The notes under the pieces are model-generated. The model saw only the letters and a list, made by a program, of their open reading frames with translations, had not been told where the DNA came from and made no database searches. Below are positions 51,138-59,334 of a stretch of 64,000 nucleotides of DNA, in pieces. The DNA lies in the NCBI GenBank assembly GCA_934435205.1, contig CAKSAK010000001.1:372001-436000 (forward strand), in the 5' to 3' direction. The first letter of the stretch is position 1; every line of letters starts with the position of its first letter. The position numbers and the translations under genes are program-made. The stretch is from an uncultured Ruminococcus sp. (GTDB taxonomy: Bacteria; Bacillota; Clostridia; Oscillospirales; Ruminococcaceae).

Positions 51138-52763
51138 TTATAATGTCGGCATATCCTTATCCACAACGACTTCAACAAGACAAATGCCTTTATGCTCAGC
51201 AAGCATTTCGATGCCCTTTTCCATAGTATCATCGTCATAAACTCTCATTGCAGGTATGCCGTAAGCCTCCGCCAGCTTGATAAAGTCAGGCGAGCCGTCA
51301 AGGAAAACTGCTGTCTGTCTGTTATGATAGCCATTTGTCTGAAGCTCTCGCACCATGCCAAGGCGGTTGTTTGTCATTACTACCACCTTTATGTCAACGC
51401 CGAACTGAACAGCTGTTGCAAGCTCCATGAACGACATCTGAAAAGCTCCGTCACCGCATATAGCAACTGTTGCTCTGCTGTCGTCAGCCATTTTCGCACC
51501 TATTGCCGCAGGCACAGAATAACCCATAGTACCCATGCCGCCTGAAGTAAGAAGTCTGCCCTCTTTGCGGAACTTATACTCAGTGCAGGTCCAAATCTGA
51601 TTTTGTCCAACATCTGCCACAACAGTAACATTGGCAGGCATTTTCTTTGCAAGCCTGTCGATAAACACCCTCGGATTGACAGTACCCTTTGCAGGCTCAA
51701 CGTATTCTCTCTCTCCCCCAAGGGTCTTGATGTGAGCTATCCACTCATCGTGCTTCATAGGCTTTGCAAGCTCTGCCATCTGCTGTAAAACAAGCTTTGC
51801 GTCACCTACCAACGGCAGGTCAGCGCCGATATTCTTGCCTATCTCAGCAGGGTCGATATCTATATGTATTATCTTAGTAGTTTTCTCCAGAGCCAAAGGT
51901 GTTTTAACGGCTCTGTCGCCAACTCTTGCACCCACAAGGAACAGCACGTCGCACTCGTTCACAGCGGCGTTTGCCATTTTAACGCCGTGAGTACCTATCA
52001 TGCCGCAGAAAAGCTGGTCGTCATCAGGGAAAACAGAAATGCCCATCATAGTTGTGATAACAGGTATCTGCATAAGGTCGGCAAGCTCTCTTATCTCGTT
52101 CTCAGCGTGAGCGGCAAAAACACCTCCGCCAATACATATAAGCGGCTTCTCAGCCTCTTCCAACGCCGCCATTACACGCCTTACCTGAACATAGTTGCCC
52201 TTTGTGGTAGGCTTATAGCTTCTTATCTCGCACTTTTCAGGGTACTCAAAATCAACAACAGCTTTCTGAACGTCCATAGGGATATCTATAAGCACAGGAC
52301 CCGGTCTGCCCGTACCTGCGATATAGAAAGCTTCCTTGAAAACTCTTGCAGTGTCCTCAGGGTCTTTGAGAAGATAGCTGTGCTTTACGAACGGCTCAGC
52401 CGAGCCTGTAATGTCAGCCTCCTGAAAAACGTCAGAGCCTATCTGGTCGGTATTCACCTGACCTGTTATGCACACGATAGGTATAGAATCCGCATAAGCG
52501 GTAGCGATCGCAGTAATAAGATTGGTAGCACCCGGACCTGACGTAGCTATACATACCGCAGGCTTGCCTGAAATTCGTGCATAGCCGTTAGCCGCATGAC
52601 CACCGTTAGCTTCCTGTCTCACAAGCACCTGCCTGATGTCGTTTTCAGCATCCAGCAAAGCGTCATAGAAAGGACAGATAGCAGCTCCGGGATAGCCAAA
52701 GACGACTTTTACGTTCTCAGCTTTCAAACATTCAACCATAGCCTGACTTACAGTCATTTTCAT
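51138..52763 (-). CDS. ilvB: Acetolactate synthase large (catalytic) subunit
   Basis: 541 residues from MKMTVSQAMVECLKAENV at 52763, with GGAGG ten bases upstream; the open frame to 52826 passes upstream of this site. The thiamine-diphosphate motif GDGAFQMSFMELATAVQFG, the catalytic Glu in VVFGYPGAAICPFYDALL and the FAD-binding central domain are present. It condenses two pyruvates, or pyruvate and 2-ketobutyrate. A short leader of about 75 bases leaves no room for a T-box. Confidence 0.97.
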   Translation of the reverse strand: MKMTVSQAMVECLKAENVKVVFGYPGAAICPFYDALLDAENDIRQVLVRQEANGGHAANGYARISGKPAVCIATSGPGATNLITAIATAYADSIPIVCITGQVNTDQIGSDVFQEADITGSAEPFVKHSYLLKDPEDTARVFKEAFYIAGTGRPGPVLIDIPMDVQKAVVDFEYPEKCEIRSYKPTTKGNYVQVRRVMAALEEAEKPLICIGGGVFAAHAENEIRELADLMQIPVITTMMGISVFPDDDQLFCGMIGTHGVKMANAAVNECDVLFLVGARVGDRAVKTPLALEKTTKIIHIDIDPAEIGKNIGADLPLVGDAKLVLQQMAELAKPMKHDEWIAHIKTLGGEREYVEPAKGTVNPRVFIDRLAKKMPANVTVVADVGQNQIWTCTEYKFRKEGRLLTSGGMGTMGYSVPAAIGAKMADDSRATVAICGDGAFQMSFMELATAVQFGVDIKVVVMTNNRLGMVRELQTNGYHNRQTAVFLDGSPDFIKLAEAYGIPAMRVYDDDTMEKGIEMLAEHKGICLVEVVVDKDMPTL

Positions 52764-52837
52764 AATAAAGTCGCCTCCATAAAAATTTTCTGTATAAATT
52801 ATCATATAAAGTGATAAAACATACAAAGCTGAAATTT

Positions 52838-52866
52838 ATTATACCATATTTATAAGATTTCGTCAA
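52838..52866 (-). promoter_or_regulatory. Promoter for ilvBNC
   Basis: TTGACG (52866-52861) and TATAAT (52843-52838) with a 17-base spacer on the minus strand. Confidence 0.82.
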
Positions 52867-52933
52867 GTATCGTTAGCATACGAAGGAATATTTATGCTTT
52901 AAAAAATTTCGCAAAAAAAATTTGAAAAAGGGG

Positions 52934-52962
52934 TTGACAAGACAGATGAACTGTGCTATAAT
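52934..52962 (+). promoter_or_regulatory. Promoter for the tRNA-Ser pair
   Basis: Perfect TTGACA (52934-52939) and TATAAT (52957-52962), 17-base spacer, 47 bases before the first tRNA. Confidence 0.9.
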
Positions 52963-53008
52963 AATTAAGTCGCTGAGAGAGAACGACACAAAAACAAATA
53001 ATTAATGT

Positions 53009-53097
53009 GGACAGGTGTCCGAGTGGTTTAAGGAGCTGGTCTTGAAAACCAGTGATACGGCAACGTACCGTGGGTTCGAATCCCACCCTGTCCGCCA
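53009..53097 (+). tRNA. tRNA-Ser(TGA)
   Basis: 89 bases with encoded CCA. Acceptor GGACAGG pairs with CCTGTCC. CTGGT/ACCAG enclose CTTGAAA, anticodon TGA (53043-53045), which reads UCA/UCG. A long variable arm marks it as class II serine tRNA. Confidence 0.97.
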
Positions 53098-53119
53098 CAT
53101 TTTTTATATATACAGGTTT

Positions 53120-53209
53120 GCGGATTTACCCAAGTGGTGAAGGGGCTCCCCTGCTAAGGGAGTAGGTCTGGAAACGGGCGCGAGAGTTCAAATCTCTCAA
53201 TCCGCGCCA
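53120..53209 (+). tRNA. tRNA-Ser(GCT)
   Basis: 90 bases with encoded CCA. Acceptor GCGGATT pairs with AATCCGC. CTCCC/GGGAG enclose CTGCTAA, anticodon GCT (53153-53155), which reads AGC/AGU. It is transcribed with tRNA-Ser(TGA), 22 bases apart. Confidence 0.97.
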
Positions 53210-53233
53210 GCAAAAGTTTAAGCTTTTGCTTGT

Positions 53234-53265
53234 ATCCGCTTTACGTTAAGTAGAGCGGATTTTTT
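53234..53265 (+). terminator. Terminator of the tRNA-Ser pair
   Basis: ATCCGCT and AGCGGAT pair around a 13-base loop and five T residues follow. A second hairpin with a T run lies at 53287-53320 (CGCAGAG/CTCTGCG). Confidence 0.85.
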
Positions 53266-53329
53266 ATTGCATAAATACAAAGATACCGCAGAGAAGTTTT
53301 TGTCCTCTGCGTTATTTTTTTGCACAAAA

Positions 53330-53359
53330 AAGCTGCCATGCCAAAAGGCACAGCAGCTT
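53330..53359 (-). terminator. Terminator of pckA
   Basis: AAGCTGC and GCAGCTT form the outer stem and TGCC/GGCA the inner stem; TTTTTT follows on the minus strand. It lies 32 bases after the pckA stop. Confidence 0.85.
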
Positions 53360-53390
53360 TTATACTATATAATAGTATCAGAGTTATTGA

Positions 53391-54995
53391 TTATTCCTTT
53401 GGACCTGCAGATACAAGAGCCTTACCTGCTGGGTTGCCCTCATACTTAGCAAAGTTCTTAACAAATCTGCTTGCAAGATCCTTAGCCTTTGTCTCCCACT
53501 CGGAAGCGTCAGCATATGTGTCACGAGGATCGAGGATTGCAGGATCAACGCCTGGAAGCTCTGTTGGAACTTCAAAGTCAAAGTGTGGTATCTTCTTTGT
53601 AGGTGCGTTGAGGATATCACCGCTAAGAATAGCGTCGATGATTCCACGAGTATCCTTGATAGAGATTCTCTTGCCTGTGCCGTTCCAGCCTGTGTTTACC
53701 AGGTATGCCTTAGCACCGCTCTTCTCCATCTTCTTAACAAGCTCTTCAGCATACTTTGTTGGGTGAAGCTCAAGGAAAGCCTGACCGAAGCAAGCTGAGA
53801 ATGTTGGTGTAGGCTCAGTGATTCCACGCTCTGTACCTGCAAGCTTTGCAGTAAAGCCAGAGAGGAAGTAATACTGTGTCTGCTCTGGTGTGAGGATAGA
53901 TACTGGAGGCAGTACGCCAAATGCGTCTGCTGAAAGGAAGATAACGTTCTTTGCAGCAGGTGCAGAAGAAATAGGTCTTACAATGTTCTGGATATGGTCG
54001 ATAGGATAAGATACACGAGTGTTCTCTGTAACGCTCTTATCAGCAAAGTCGATCTTGCCGTTCTCGTCAAGAGTTACGTTCTCAAGAAGAGCGTCTCTTC
54101 TGATAGCGTTGTAGATATCAGGCTCAGAATCCTTATCAAGGTTGATGACCTTTGCATAGCAGCCGCCCTCGAAGTTGAATACTCCGTTGTCGTCCCAGCC
54201 GTGCTCATCGTCACCGATAAGAAGTCTCTTAGGGTCTGTAGAAAGTGTTGTCTTACCTGTACCTGACAGACCAAAGAAGATAGCTGTGTTCTCACCGTTC
54301 TTATCTGTGTTAGCTGAGCAGTGCATTGAAGCCATGCCCTTGAGTGGAAGGAAGTAGTTCATCATTGAGAACATACCCTTCTTCATCTCTCCGCCGTACC
54401 AAGTGTTGATGATTACCTGCTCACGGCTTGTGATGTTGAACATAACGGCTGTCTCAGAGTTAAGACCAAGCTCCTTATAGTTCTCTACCTTAGCCTTTGA
54501 AGCGTTGTATACAACGAAGTCAGGCTCAAAGCTCTCAAGCTCCTCAGCTGTTGGCTTGATGAACATATTTGTTACAAAGTGAGCCTGCCAAGCAACCTCA
54601 ACGATGAAACGGATAGCCATTCTTGTATCCTTGTTAGCACCGCAGAATGCGTCAACTACGAAAAGTCTCTTATTTGAAAGCTCCTTGATAGCGAGATCCT
54701 TAACAGACTTCCAAGCCTCCTGTGAAGCAGGGTGGTTGTCGTTCTTGTACTCGTCAGAAGTCCACCAAACAGTGTCCTTAGAATTTTCGTCCATAACGAT
54801 GAACTTATCTTTAGGTGAACGGCCTGTATAAACGCCTGTCATAACGTTTACTGCGCCAAGCTCACTCTCCTGACCCTTTTCATAGCCTTCGAGTGTTGGC
54901 TTTGTTTCTTCCTCGAACAGCTGCTCGTAAGAAGGGTTGTAAACAACTTCTGTAGTTCCGGTGATACCGTACTTGCTCAAATCGATCTTTGACAT
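53391..54995 (-). CDS. pckA: Phosphoenolpyruvate carboxykinase (ATP)
   Basis: 534 residues from MSKIDLSKYGITG at 54995 (GGAG ten bases upstream). The kinase-like P-loop GLSGTGKTTLST, RLLIGDDEHGWDD (metal/substrate) and FNFEGGCYAKVINL match ATP-dependent PEP carboxykinases. In rumen and gut clostridia it usually runs toward oxaloacetate with ATP gain, linking glycolysis to succinate or aspartate. It has a single promoter and terminator. Confidence 0.98.
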   Translation of the reverse strand: MSKIDLSKYGITGTTEVVYNPSYEQLFEEETKPTLEGYEKGQESELGAVNVMTGVYTGRSPKDKFIVMDENSKDTVWWTSDEYKNDNHPASQEAWKSVKDLAIKELSNKRLFVVDAFCGANKDTRMAIRFIVEVAWQAHFVTNMFIKPTAEELESFEPDFVVYNASKAKVENYKELGLNSETAVMFNITSREQVIINTWYGGEMKKGMFSMMNYFLPLKGMASMHCSANTDKNGENTAIFFGLSGTGKTTLSTDPKRLLIGDDEHGWDDNGVFNFEGGCYAKVINLDKDSEPDIYNAIRRDALLENVTLDENGKIDFADKSVTENTRVSYPIDHIQNIVRPISSAPAAKNVIFLSADAFGVLPPVSILTPEQTQYYFLSGFTAKLAGTERGITEPTPTFSACFGQAFLELHPTKYAEELVKKMEKSGAKAYLVNTGWNGTGKRISIKDTRGIIDAILSGDILNAPTKKIPHFDFEVPTELPGVDPAILDPRDTYADASEWETKAKDLASRFVKNFAKYEGNPAGKALVSAGPKE

Positions 54996-55168
54996 GTTGC
55001 AATAACTCCTTTTCAAAAAATATCGTTAATAGGCGCTATAATGAAACAGCACACGCTGGCACATTCATTTTCTTTCCTTATTATAAAGCATAAGCTATAC
55101 AGAAATTCATCTGACAATTGAAAACACACTGCCAGCATTTCATGCTGTGCTCCTATTACAGCAATATA

Positions 55169-55197
55169 ATTATACCACATATTTTTCTGAATTGCAA
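55169..55197 (-). promoter_or_regulatory. Promoter for pckA
   Basis: TTGCAA (55197-55192) and TATAAT (55174-55169), 17-base spacer, minus strand. The leader is about 170 bases; nothing further is recognised in it or in 55200-55440. Confidence 0.75.
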
Positions 55198-55443
55198 GGG
55201 TAAACGCAGATTTTGTGAGCTGATTTTTTACATTTCGTTTAAATCTATAATGATTTTCTATGAATAAATGTAATTTCATGGTATAAAATAGATAATAAAA
55301 GATATTGACTATTGTCAATGGTTAGCTTAGGCTTACATGAACAGTTTTGCATTATCAAAATACAATAATTGCATTTTTATGCTTTTTTGCAAAAAAACGT
55401 CCCAAATTATGCAGGCAAATTCCGCCTTCCTGCAAACAGAAAA

Positions 55444-55469
55444 AAGGCAGTCCACAAGGAACTGCCCTT
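55444..55469 (-). terminator. Terminator of the surface-protein cluster
   Basis: AAGGCAGT and ACTGCCCTT form an 8-bp imperfect stem and TTTTTTC follows on the minus strand. It is 33 bases after the last surface-protein stop codon. Confidence 0.8.
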
Positions 55470-55501
55470 CTCCGAAATATCAACAATAGGGGAGATCTTA
55501 T

Positions 55502-57007
55502 TTACTTTTTCTTCTTAGCCATTACCACAGCCGCACCGCTCAGAAGTGCAAGAGCGAATGCTCCGCCTGCAACGCCTGTTGACGGGTTTGTGTTTGAAGC
55601 GTTTGAAGCCGCCTTTGAGCTGCTGTCTGACTTGCTGTCAGTTGCCTTGCTGTCAGAAGCGGAACTGCTTGTATCTGATGAATTATCAGAGCTATTCTCG
55701 CTGTCAGGCTGTGAAGAAGCAGGTGCTTTCTTTACAAGGTTTGCCACAGCGTCATTTATAGCCTTTGCCATAGCGTCAACATCAGCCTGCTCTGTGATGT
55801 TCTTCGTTCTGTCGATAGCGGCAAGAGCCTTTTCAACTTCCGAGAAGTCCTCATAATCGTCCTTATTAAGAGCCTTTGCGGCTTTCTCTGCCTTGTCTAC
55901 TTCTGTGTAGTCTGCTGACTTGTAAACAAGTGCTGCAACTGCATCGTTTATGTCCTTAGCCATTTTGTCAACAGCTGTCTGCTCTGTGATGTTCTTAGTT
56001 CTGTCAATAGCTTCAAGTGCCTTTTCTACGGCTGTAAAATCCACATAGTTGTCCTTATTAAGAGCCTTTGCAGTTTCTTCTGCCTTGTCAAGCTCTGTAT
56101 AATCTGCCTTTGCATACTTAAATACAGCCGAACTGTTTTTATGAACTGCGAATGGTTTTTTACATTCATCAGTATGGAATGTACCGCCCTTTATCTCGCA
56201 CTTTTCGCAATCGTTAAGGAAAATTCCTATGTCACCACCGAGTGTGATATCTCCGCCGGAAATTACCGCATTCTTAGTATTGCCTGAACCAACATAGATA
56301 TCTGCAAGTTTACCATTGATATCTAACTTTCCGTCCTCTATGATCAAGCCTGTCTTAGGCTCAGGAGCGCCTATGCCAACAACAAACAGACCTATTCTTC
56401 CGGCCTTAACATTGACCTCTCCGCCGTATATCTCAATAGAACCGTTAGCATACAGACCATCGTTCCAACCATCTTCAGGGTCTGCCATAGTTGTATCAAT
56501 ATTCACAGCCGCTTCCATTACTTTTATGGTATACAAAGTAATGGCTGCACCGCCCTGAATATCAACTGTACCTGACTCAAAGGTAATATTAGGCTGATCC
56601 ATTACTGGAAGGTTGCCTGTTTCTTCAAGATTAAGCACACTGTCCTTAGTCTTTCCACTTAGTACTACACCGGTATCTTTTGCGCTTCCTTTTCTCGAAA
56701 TAACTGTAGTGCCTGAGGTCATCTTGTTATCTCCTGAGAAAACTATATTAGTAACTTTTTCTCCGTCAACAATGACACAAGACTTTTTCGCCGTCGAAAA
56801 ATCAACATTGTCAAGTGTAAGAGTAGAAGTTGCTGCGTCCCAGCTCCAGCCCTCGTCTTCATTTTTCTGATCGTTCTGAAATTCTGACGTTGTAAGGTCA
56901 AGAGTTGTAGTTCTCTGCTGATTTGCCGCAAAAACATTTATTGCAGGCAAAGATGCCATACATATGACCATTGCGAGCATCGTGCTAAAAATTCTTGTCT
57001 TTTTCAT
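55502..57007 (-). CDS. Cell-wall-anchored surface protein A (beta-helix plus FIVAR-like repeats, NPSTG anchor)
   Basis: 501 residues with GGAGG before the ATG. Signal peptide to about residue 28 (ending VFAANQ). Residues 30-300 are a beta-helix-like domain of repeats (WDAATSTLTLDNVDF, ITFESGTVDIQGGAAI, SIEIYGGEVNVKAGRIGL) as in carbohydrate-binding surface proteins of Ruminococcus and Lactobacillales. Two 70-residue helical FIVAR-like repeats (ADYTELDKAEETAKALNKDN and SADYTEVDKAEKAAKALNKD) follow, then a Ser/Asp linker and NPSTG, a hydrophobic helix and KKKK. Sortase attachment to the wall is predicted. Its promoter has two perfect ACAAGCGGT direct repeats. Confidence 0.85.
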   Translation of the reverse strand: MKKTRIFSTMLAMVICMASLPAINVFAANQQRTTTLDLTTSEFQNDQKNEDEGWSWDAATSTLTLDNVDFSTAKKSCVIVDGEKVTNIVFSGDNKMTSGTTVISRKGSAKDTGVVLSGKTKDSVLNLEETGNLPVMDQPNITFESGTVDIQGGAAITLYTIKVMEAAVNIDTTMADPEDGWNDGLYANGSIEIYGGEVNVKAGRIGLFVVGIGAPEPKTGLIIEDGKLDINGKLADIYVGSGNTKNAVISGGDITLGGDIGIFLNDCEKCEIKGGTFHTDECKKPFAVHKNSSAVFKYAKADYTELDKAEETAKALNKDNYVDFTAVEKALEAIDRTKNITEQTAVDKMAKDINDAVAALVYKSADYTEVDKAEKAAKALNKDDYEDFSEVEKALAAIDRTKNITEQADVDAMAKAINDAVANLVKKAPASSQPDSENSSDNSSDTSSSASDSKATDSKSDSSSKAASNASNTNPSTGVAGGAFALALLSGAAVVMAKKKK

Positions 57008-57079
57008 ATTTTATCCTCCCGAAATATATGACTTCATATTATATTTGCATTGCGATATAAAACCGCCCTGCTTATAATT

Positions 57080-57108
57080 ATGATAGCAGAGCGGTAATAA
57101 TTTTTCAA
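57080..57108 (-). promoter_or_regulatory. Promoter of surface protein A
   Basis: TTGAAA (57108-57103) and TATCAT (57085-57080), 17-base spacer, minus strand. Its -35 edge is 10 bases from the direct-repeat operator. Confidence 0.75.
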
Positions 57109-57118
57109 CTATTTTGAC

Positions 57119-57147
57119 ACAAGCGGTCAAAAATCTGCACAAGCGGT
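57119..57147 (-). promoter_or_regulatory. LytTR-type direct-repeat operator, copy 1
   Basis: ACAAGCGGT at 57119-57127 and again at 57139-57147, period 20 bp. In the direction of transcription it reads ACCGCTTGT twice, which fits the LytTR consensus (W-M-M-G-T-T-N-R-Y) at 8 of 9 positions. This copy has two identical half-sites. Confidence 0.7.
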
Positions 57148-57214
57148 ATTCATTTAAACAGATAATGTATAAAACTCCCACTTAATTACTTTATATATCT
57201 ATTTAATGGATATA

Positions 57215-59131
57215 TTATTTTTTCTTCTTAGCCATTACCACAGCCGCACCGCTCAGAAGTGCAATAGCGAACGCTCCGCCTGCAACGCCGGTTGACGGGT
57301 TTGTGTTTGAAGCGTTTGAAGCCGCCTTTGAACTGCTGTCTGACTTGCTGTCGGCTGATGAGCTGTCAGAAGCGGAACTGCTCGTATCCGATGAAGCATC
57401 AGAACTGCTTACGCTGTCAGGCTGTGAAGAAGCAGGTGCTTTCTTTACAAGGTTTGCCACAGCGTCATTTATAGCCTTTGCCATAGCGTCAACATCAGCC
57501 TGCTCTGTGATGTTCTTCGTTCTGTCGATAGCGGCAAGAGCCTTTTCGACTTCTGAGAAGTCCTCATAATCGTCCTTGTTGAGAGCCTTTGCGGCTTTCT
57601 CTGCCTTGTCAAGCTCTGTGTAGTCAGCTGACTTGTATGCAAGTGCCTCAACAGCGTTGTTTATATCATCTGTCATTTTGTCAACATCTGACTGCTGTGC
57701 AAGATCTCTATACCATCTTAAAGCATCAACTGCACTGTACAAGTTTGCAACGCTTTCATCTGTGTAGATAGAAAGGTCGGCAGGAATATTACCCAGCACT
57801 TCATAAACATCGCTGTAGTCAGCAGGCTCAGCACCGCAGGCAGGAGTATCGTTATCACGCTTAGTCCATACGTTTGATGAGCCGTTGAGCATATTTAAAA
57901 AGCTGTCTGTTTTCATATGGTCAACTGTGAGAGGTTTTGATGTTTCCGCAGCAACCGCAGTATTTTTTGCATTATAGTAACAATTTTGAATCGTACTTCT
58001 CTTCATCGTATCTTGCATTGCAAAAGCATAAGCGAAAGAAGAAATATCAGATACAAGACCTGTTGCATAGCAATTCTTTACAGTGCCATAATAGTCATTG
58101 CTTGCAGCGTCAGTACCCATGAATGACGCACCAACAAAACCGTTGCTTACATTGCCCTTTGCATAGCAGTTGCTGATGTTAAGACCTGAGATGTTTCCAA
58201 CAAAGCCGCCTGCATATTCTGCACCTGTTATATTGCCTGTGGCATAGCAATTTTCTATCAAGGTTTCATCAATTGTCACTCCATTACCTATTCCAACGAA
58301 GCCGCCTACTGCGATGCCACGTCCGCTTCCTGTTACCTCAACAGAAACGTCTGCACCGCAATATTTAGCAGATGAGCCTTTTGCGAGCGTACCAACAAAG
58401 CCACCAACATTGCCCTTTTTTGTTGATTCCTCTATCTTTCCAGAAACACGGCTGTGGCTCACTGTTGTACCTCCGTCCTGAATGCCTACTAATCCGCCTA
58501 TGCTGTTAAGAGCAACATAGCTGCCGTCAGAGCCTGCTTTCATGTCAAGACCAGTAACAGTACAATTCACTATATCGCCCATAGAATAACCTACCAGCGC
58601 ACCGCCCATGCGGAAAGAATATGCACTGCTATACTTTTCGCCGATATAATTTATAGAAACATTCTCAAGAACTACGTCCTCGATAGTACCGCTTGTTGCA
58701 CCGAACAGACCGCATACGTCACCACTGTATGGCGAAGCTTCTGTTCCAATGGTAAGATTTTTGATAGTATAACCTTTTCCGTCAAAGTTGCCAGAGAAAA
58801 CACAATATTCATGACCACCCATAATAAGGTCTGCCACTGTGTAGCCTATCGGAGTCCACTCTTTTCCACCAAGGTCGATATCCTCTGTAAGCTCAAAGTA
58901 TGTGCCCGCATATTTCTCGCCATATTCTCCAGCGTTCACTCTTTCCGCAAAATATGCAAGCTGTGAGCCAGTAGCTATTTGATAAGGGTCGTCTTTTGTG
59001 CCTTTTCCGCCTGCAAAAGATTCCGCTACAGAGCCGTCCCAGACCTCTGTACCGTCAGCAAAAACAGAAACAGGCACTAAGCTTGCCGCAAGACCCATCG
59101 TCACCAAAAGGCTTACAATTTTCTTTTTCAT
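57215..59131 (-). CDS. Cell-wall-anchored surface protein B (GLUG-like and FIVAR-like, NPSTG anchor)
   Basis: 638 residues with GGAGG before the ATG. Signal peptide to residue 25. Residues 40-420 are repeated GLUG-like beta-helix segments (GGLVGIQDGGTTVSHSRVSG, VGGFVGTLAKGSSAKYC, IENCYATGNITGAEYAGGFV). A helical FIVAR-like repeat (SADYTELDKAEKAAKALNKD) is followed by the Ser/Asp linker and NPSTG anchor, almost identical to those of proteins A and C. The upstream leader (59132-59206) is nearly identical to that of protein C. Confidence 0.85.
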   Translation of the reverse strand: MKKKIVSLLVTMGLAASLVPVSVFADGTEVWDGSVAESFAGGKGTKDDPYQIATGSQLAYFAERVNAGEYGEKYAGTYFELTEDIDLGGKEWTPIGYTVADLIMGGHEYCVFSGNFDGKGYTIKNLTIGTEASPYSGDVCGLFGATSGTIEDVVLENVSINYIGEKYSSAYSFRMGGALVGYSMGDIVNCTVTGLDMKAGSDGSYVALNSIGGLVGIQDGGTTVSHSRVSGKIEESTKKGNVGGFVGTLAKGSSAKYCGADVSVEVTGSGRGIAVGGFVGIGNGVTIDETLIENCYATGNITGAEYAGGFVGNISGLNISNCYAKGNVSNGFVGASFMGTDAASNDYYGTVKNCYATGLVSDISSFAYAFAMQDTMKRSTIQNCYYNAKNTAVAAETSKPLTVDHMKTDSFLNMLNGSSNVWTKRDNDTPACGAEPADYSDVYEVLGNIPADLSIYTDESVANLYSAVDALRWYRDLAQQSDVDKMTDDINNAVEALAYKSADYTELDKAEKAAKALNKDDYEDFSEVEKALAAIDRTKNITEQADVDAMAKAINDAVANLVKKAPASSQPDSVSSSDASSDTSSSASDSSSADSKSDSSSKAASNASNTNPSTGVAGGAFAIALLSGAAVVMAKKKK

Positions 59132-59200
59132 TCTAATTCCTCCATTATATTTTTCTGGGTTGACATTTCTTTTTTACTCAGAACAAAATTTTTCACGATC

Positions 59201-59228
59201 ATTTTAACACAACCCACACACTTGTCAA
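59201..59228 (-). promoter_or_regulatory. Promoter of surface protein B
   Basis: TTGACA (59228-59223) and TAAAAT (59206-59201) with 16 bases between them, minus strand. Confidence 0.75.
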
Positions 59229-59238
59229 CAAGTTTGAC

Positions 59239-59267
59239 ACAAGCGGTCAAAAATCTGCACAAGTGGT
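59239..59267 (-). promoter_or_regulatory. LytTR-type direct-repeat operator, copy 2
   Basis: ACAAGCGGT (59239-59247) and ACAAGTGGT (59259-59267), period 20 bp, 10 bases upstream of the -35 box as in copies 1 and 3. Confidence 0.7.
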
Positions 59268-59334
59268 ATTCATTTAAACAGATAATGTATAAAACTCCCA
59301 CTTAATTGCTTTATATATCTATTTAATGGATATA

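Noticed and set aside
51864..52541. 225-codon plus-strand open frame
   Set aside because: Shadow of ilvB on the opposite strand.
52764..52837. T-box or branched-chain amino acid leader peptide upstream of ilvB
   Set aside because: Leader is only about 75 bases and shows no T-box sequence, specifier loop or terminator.
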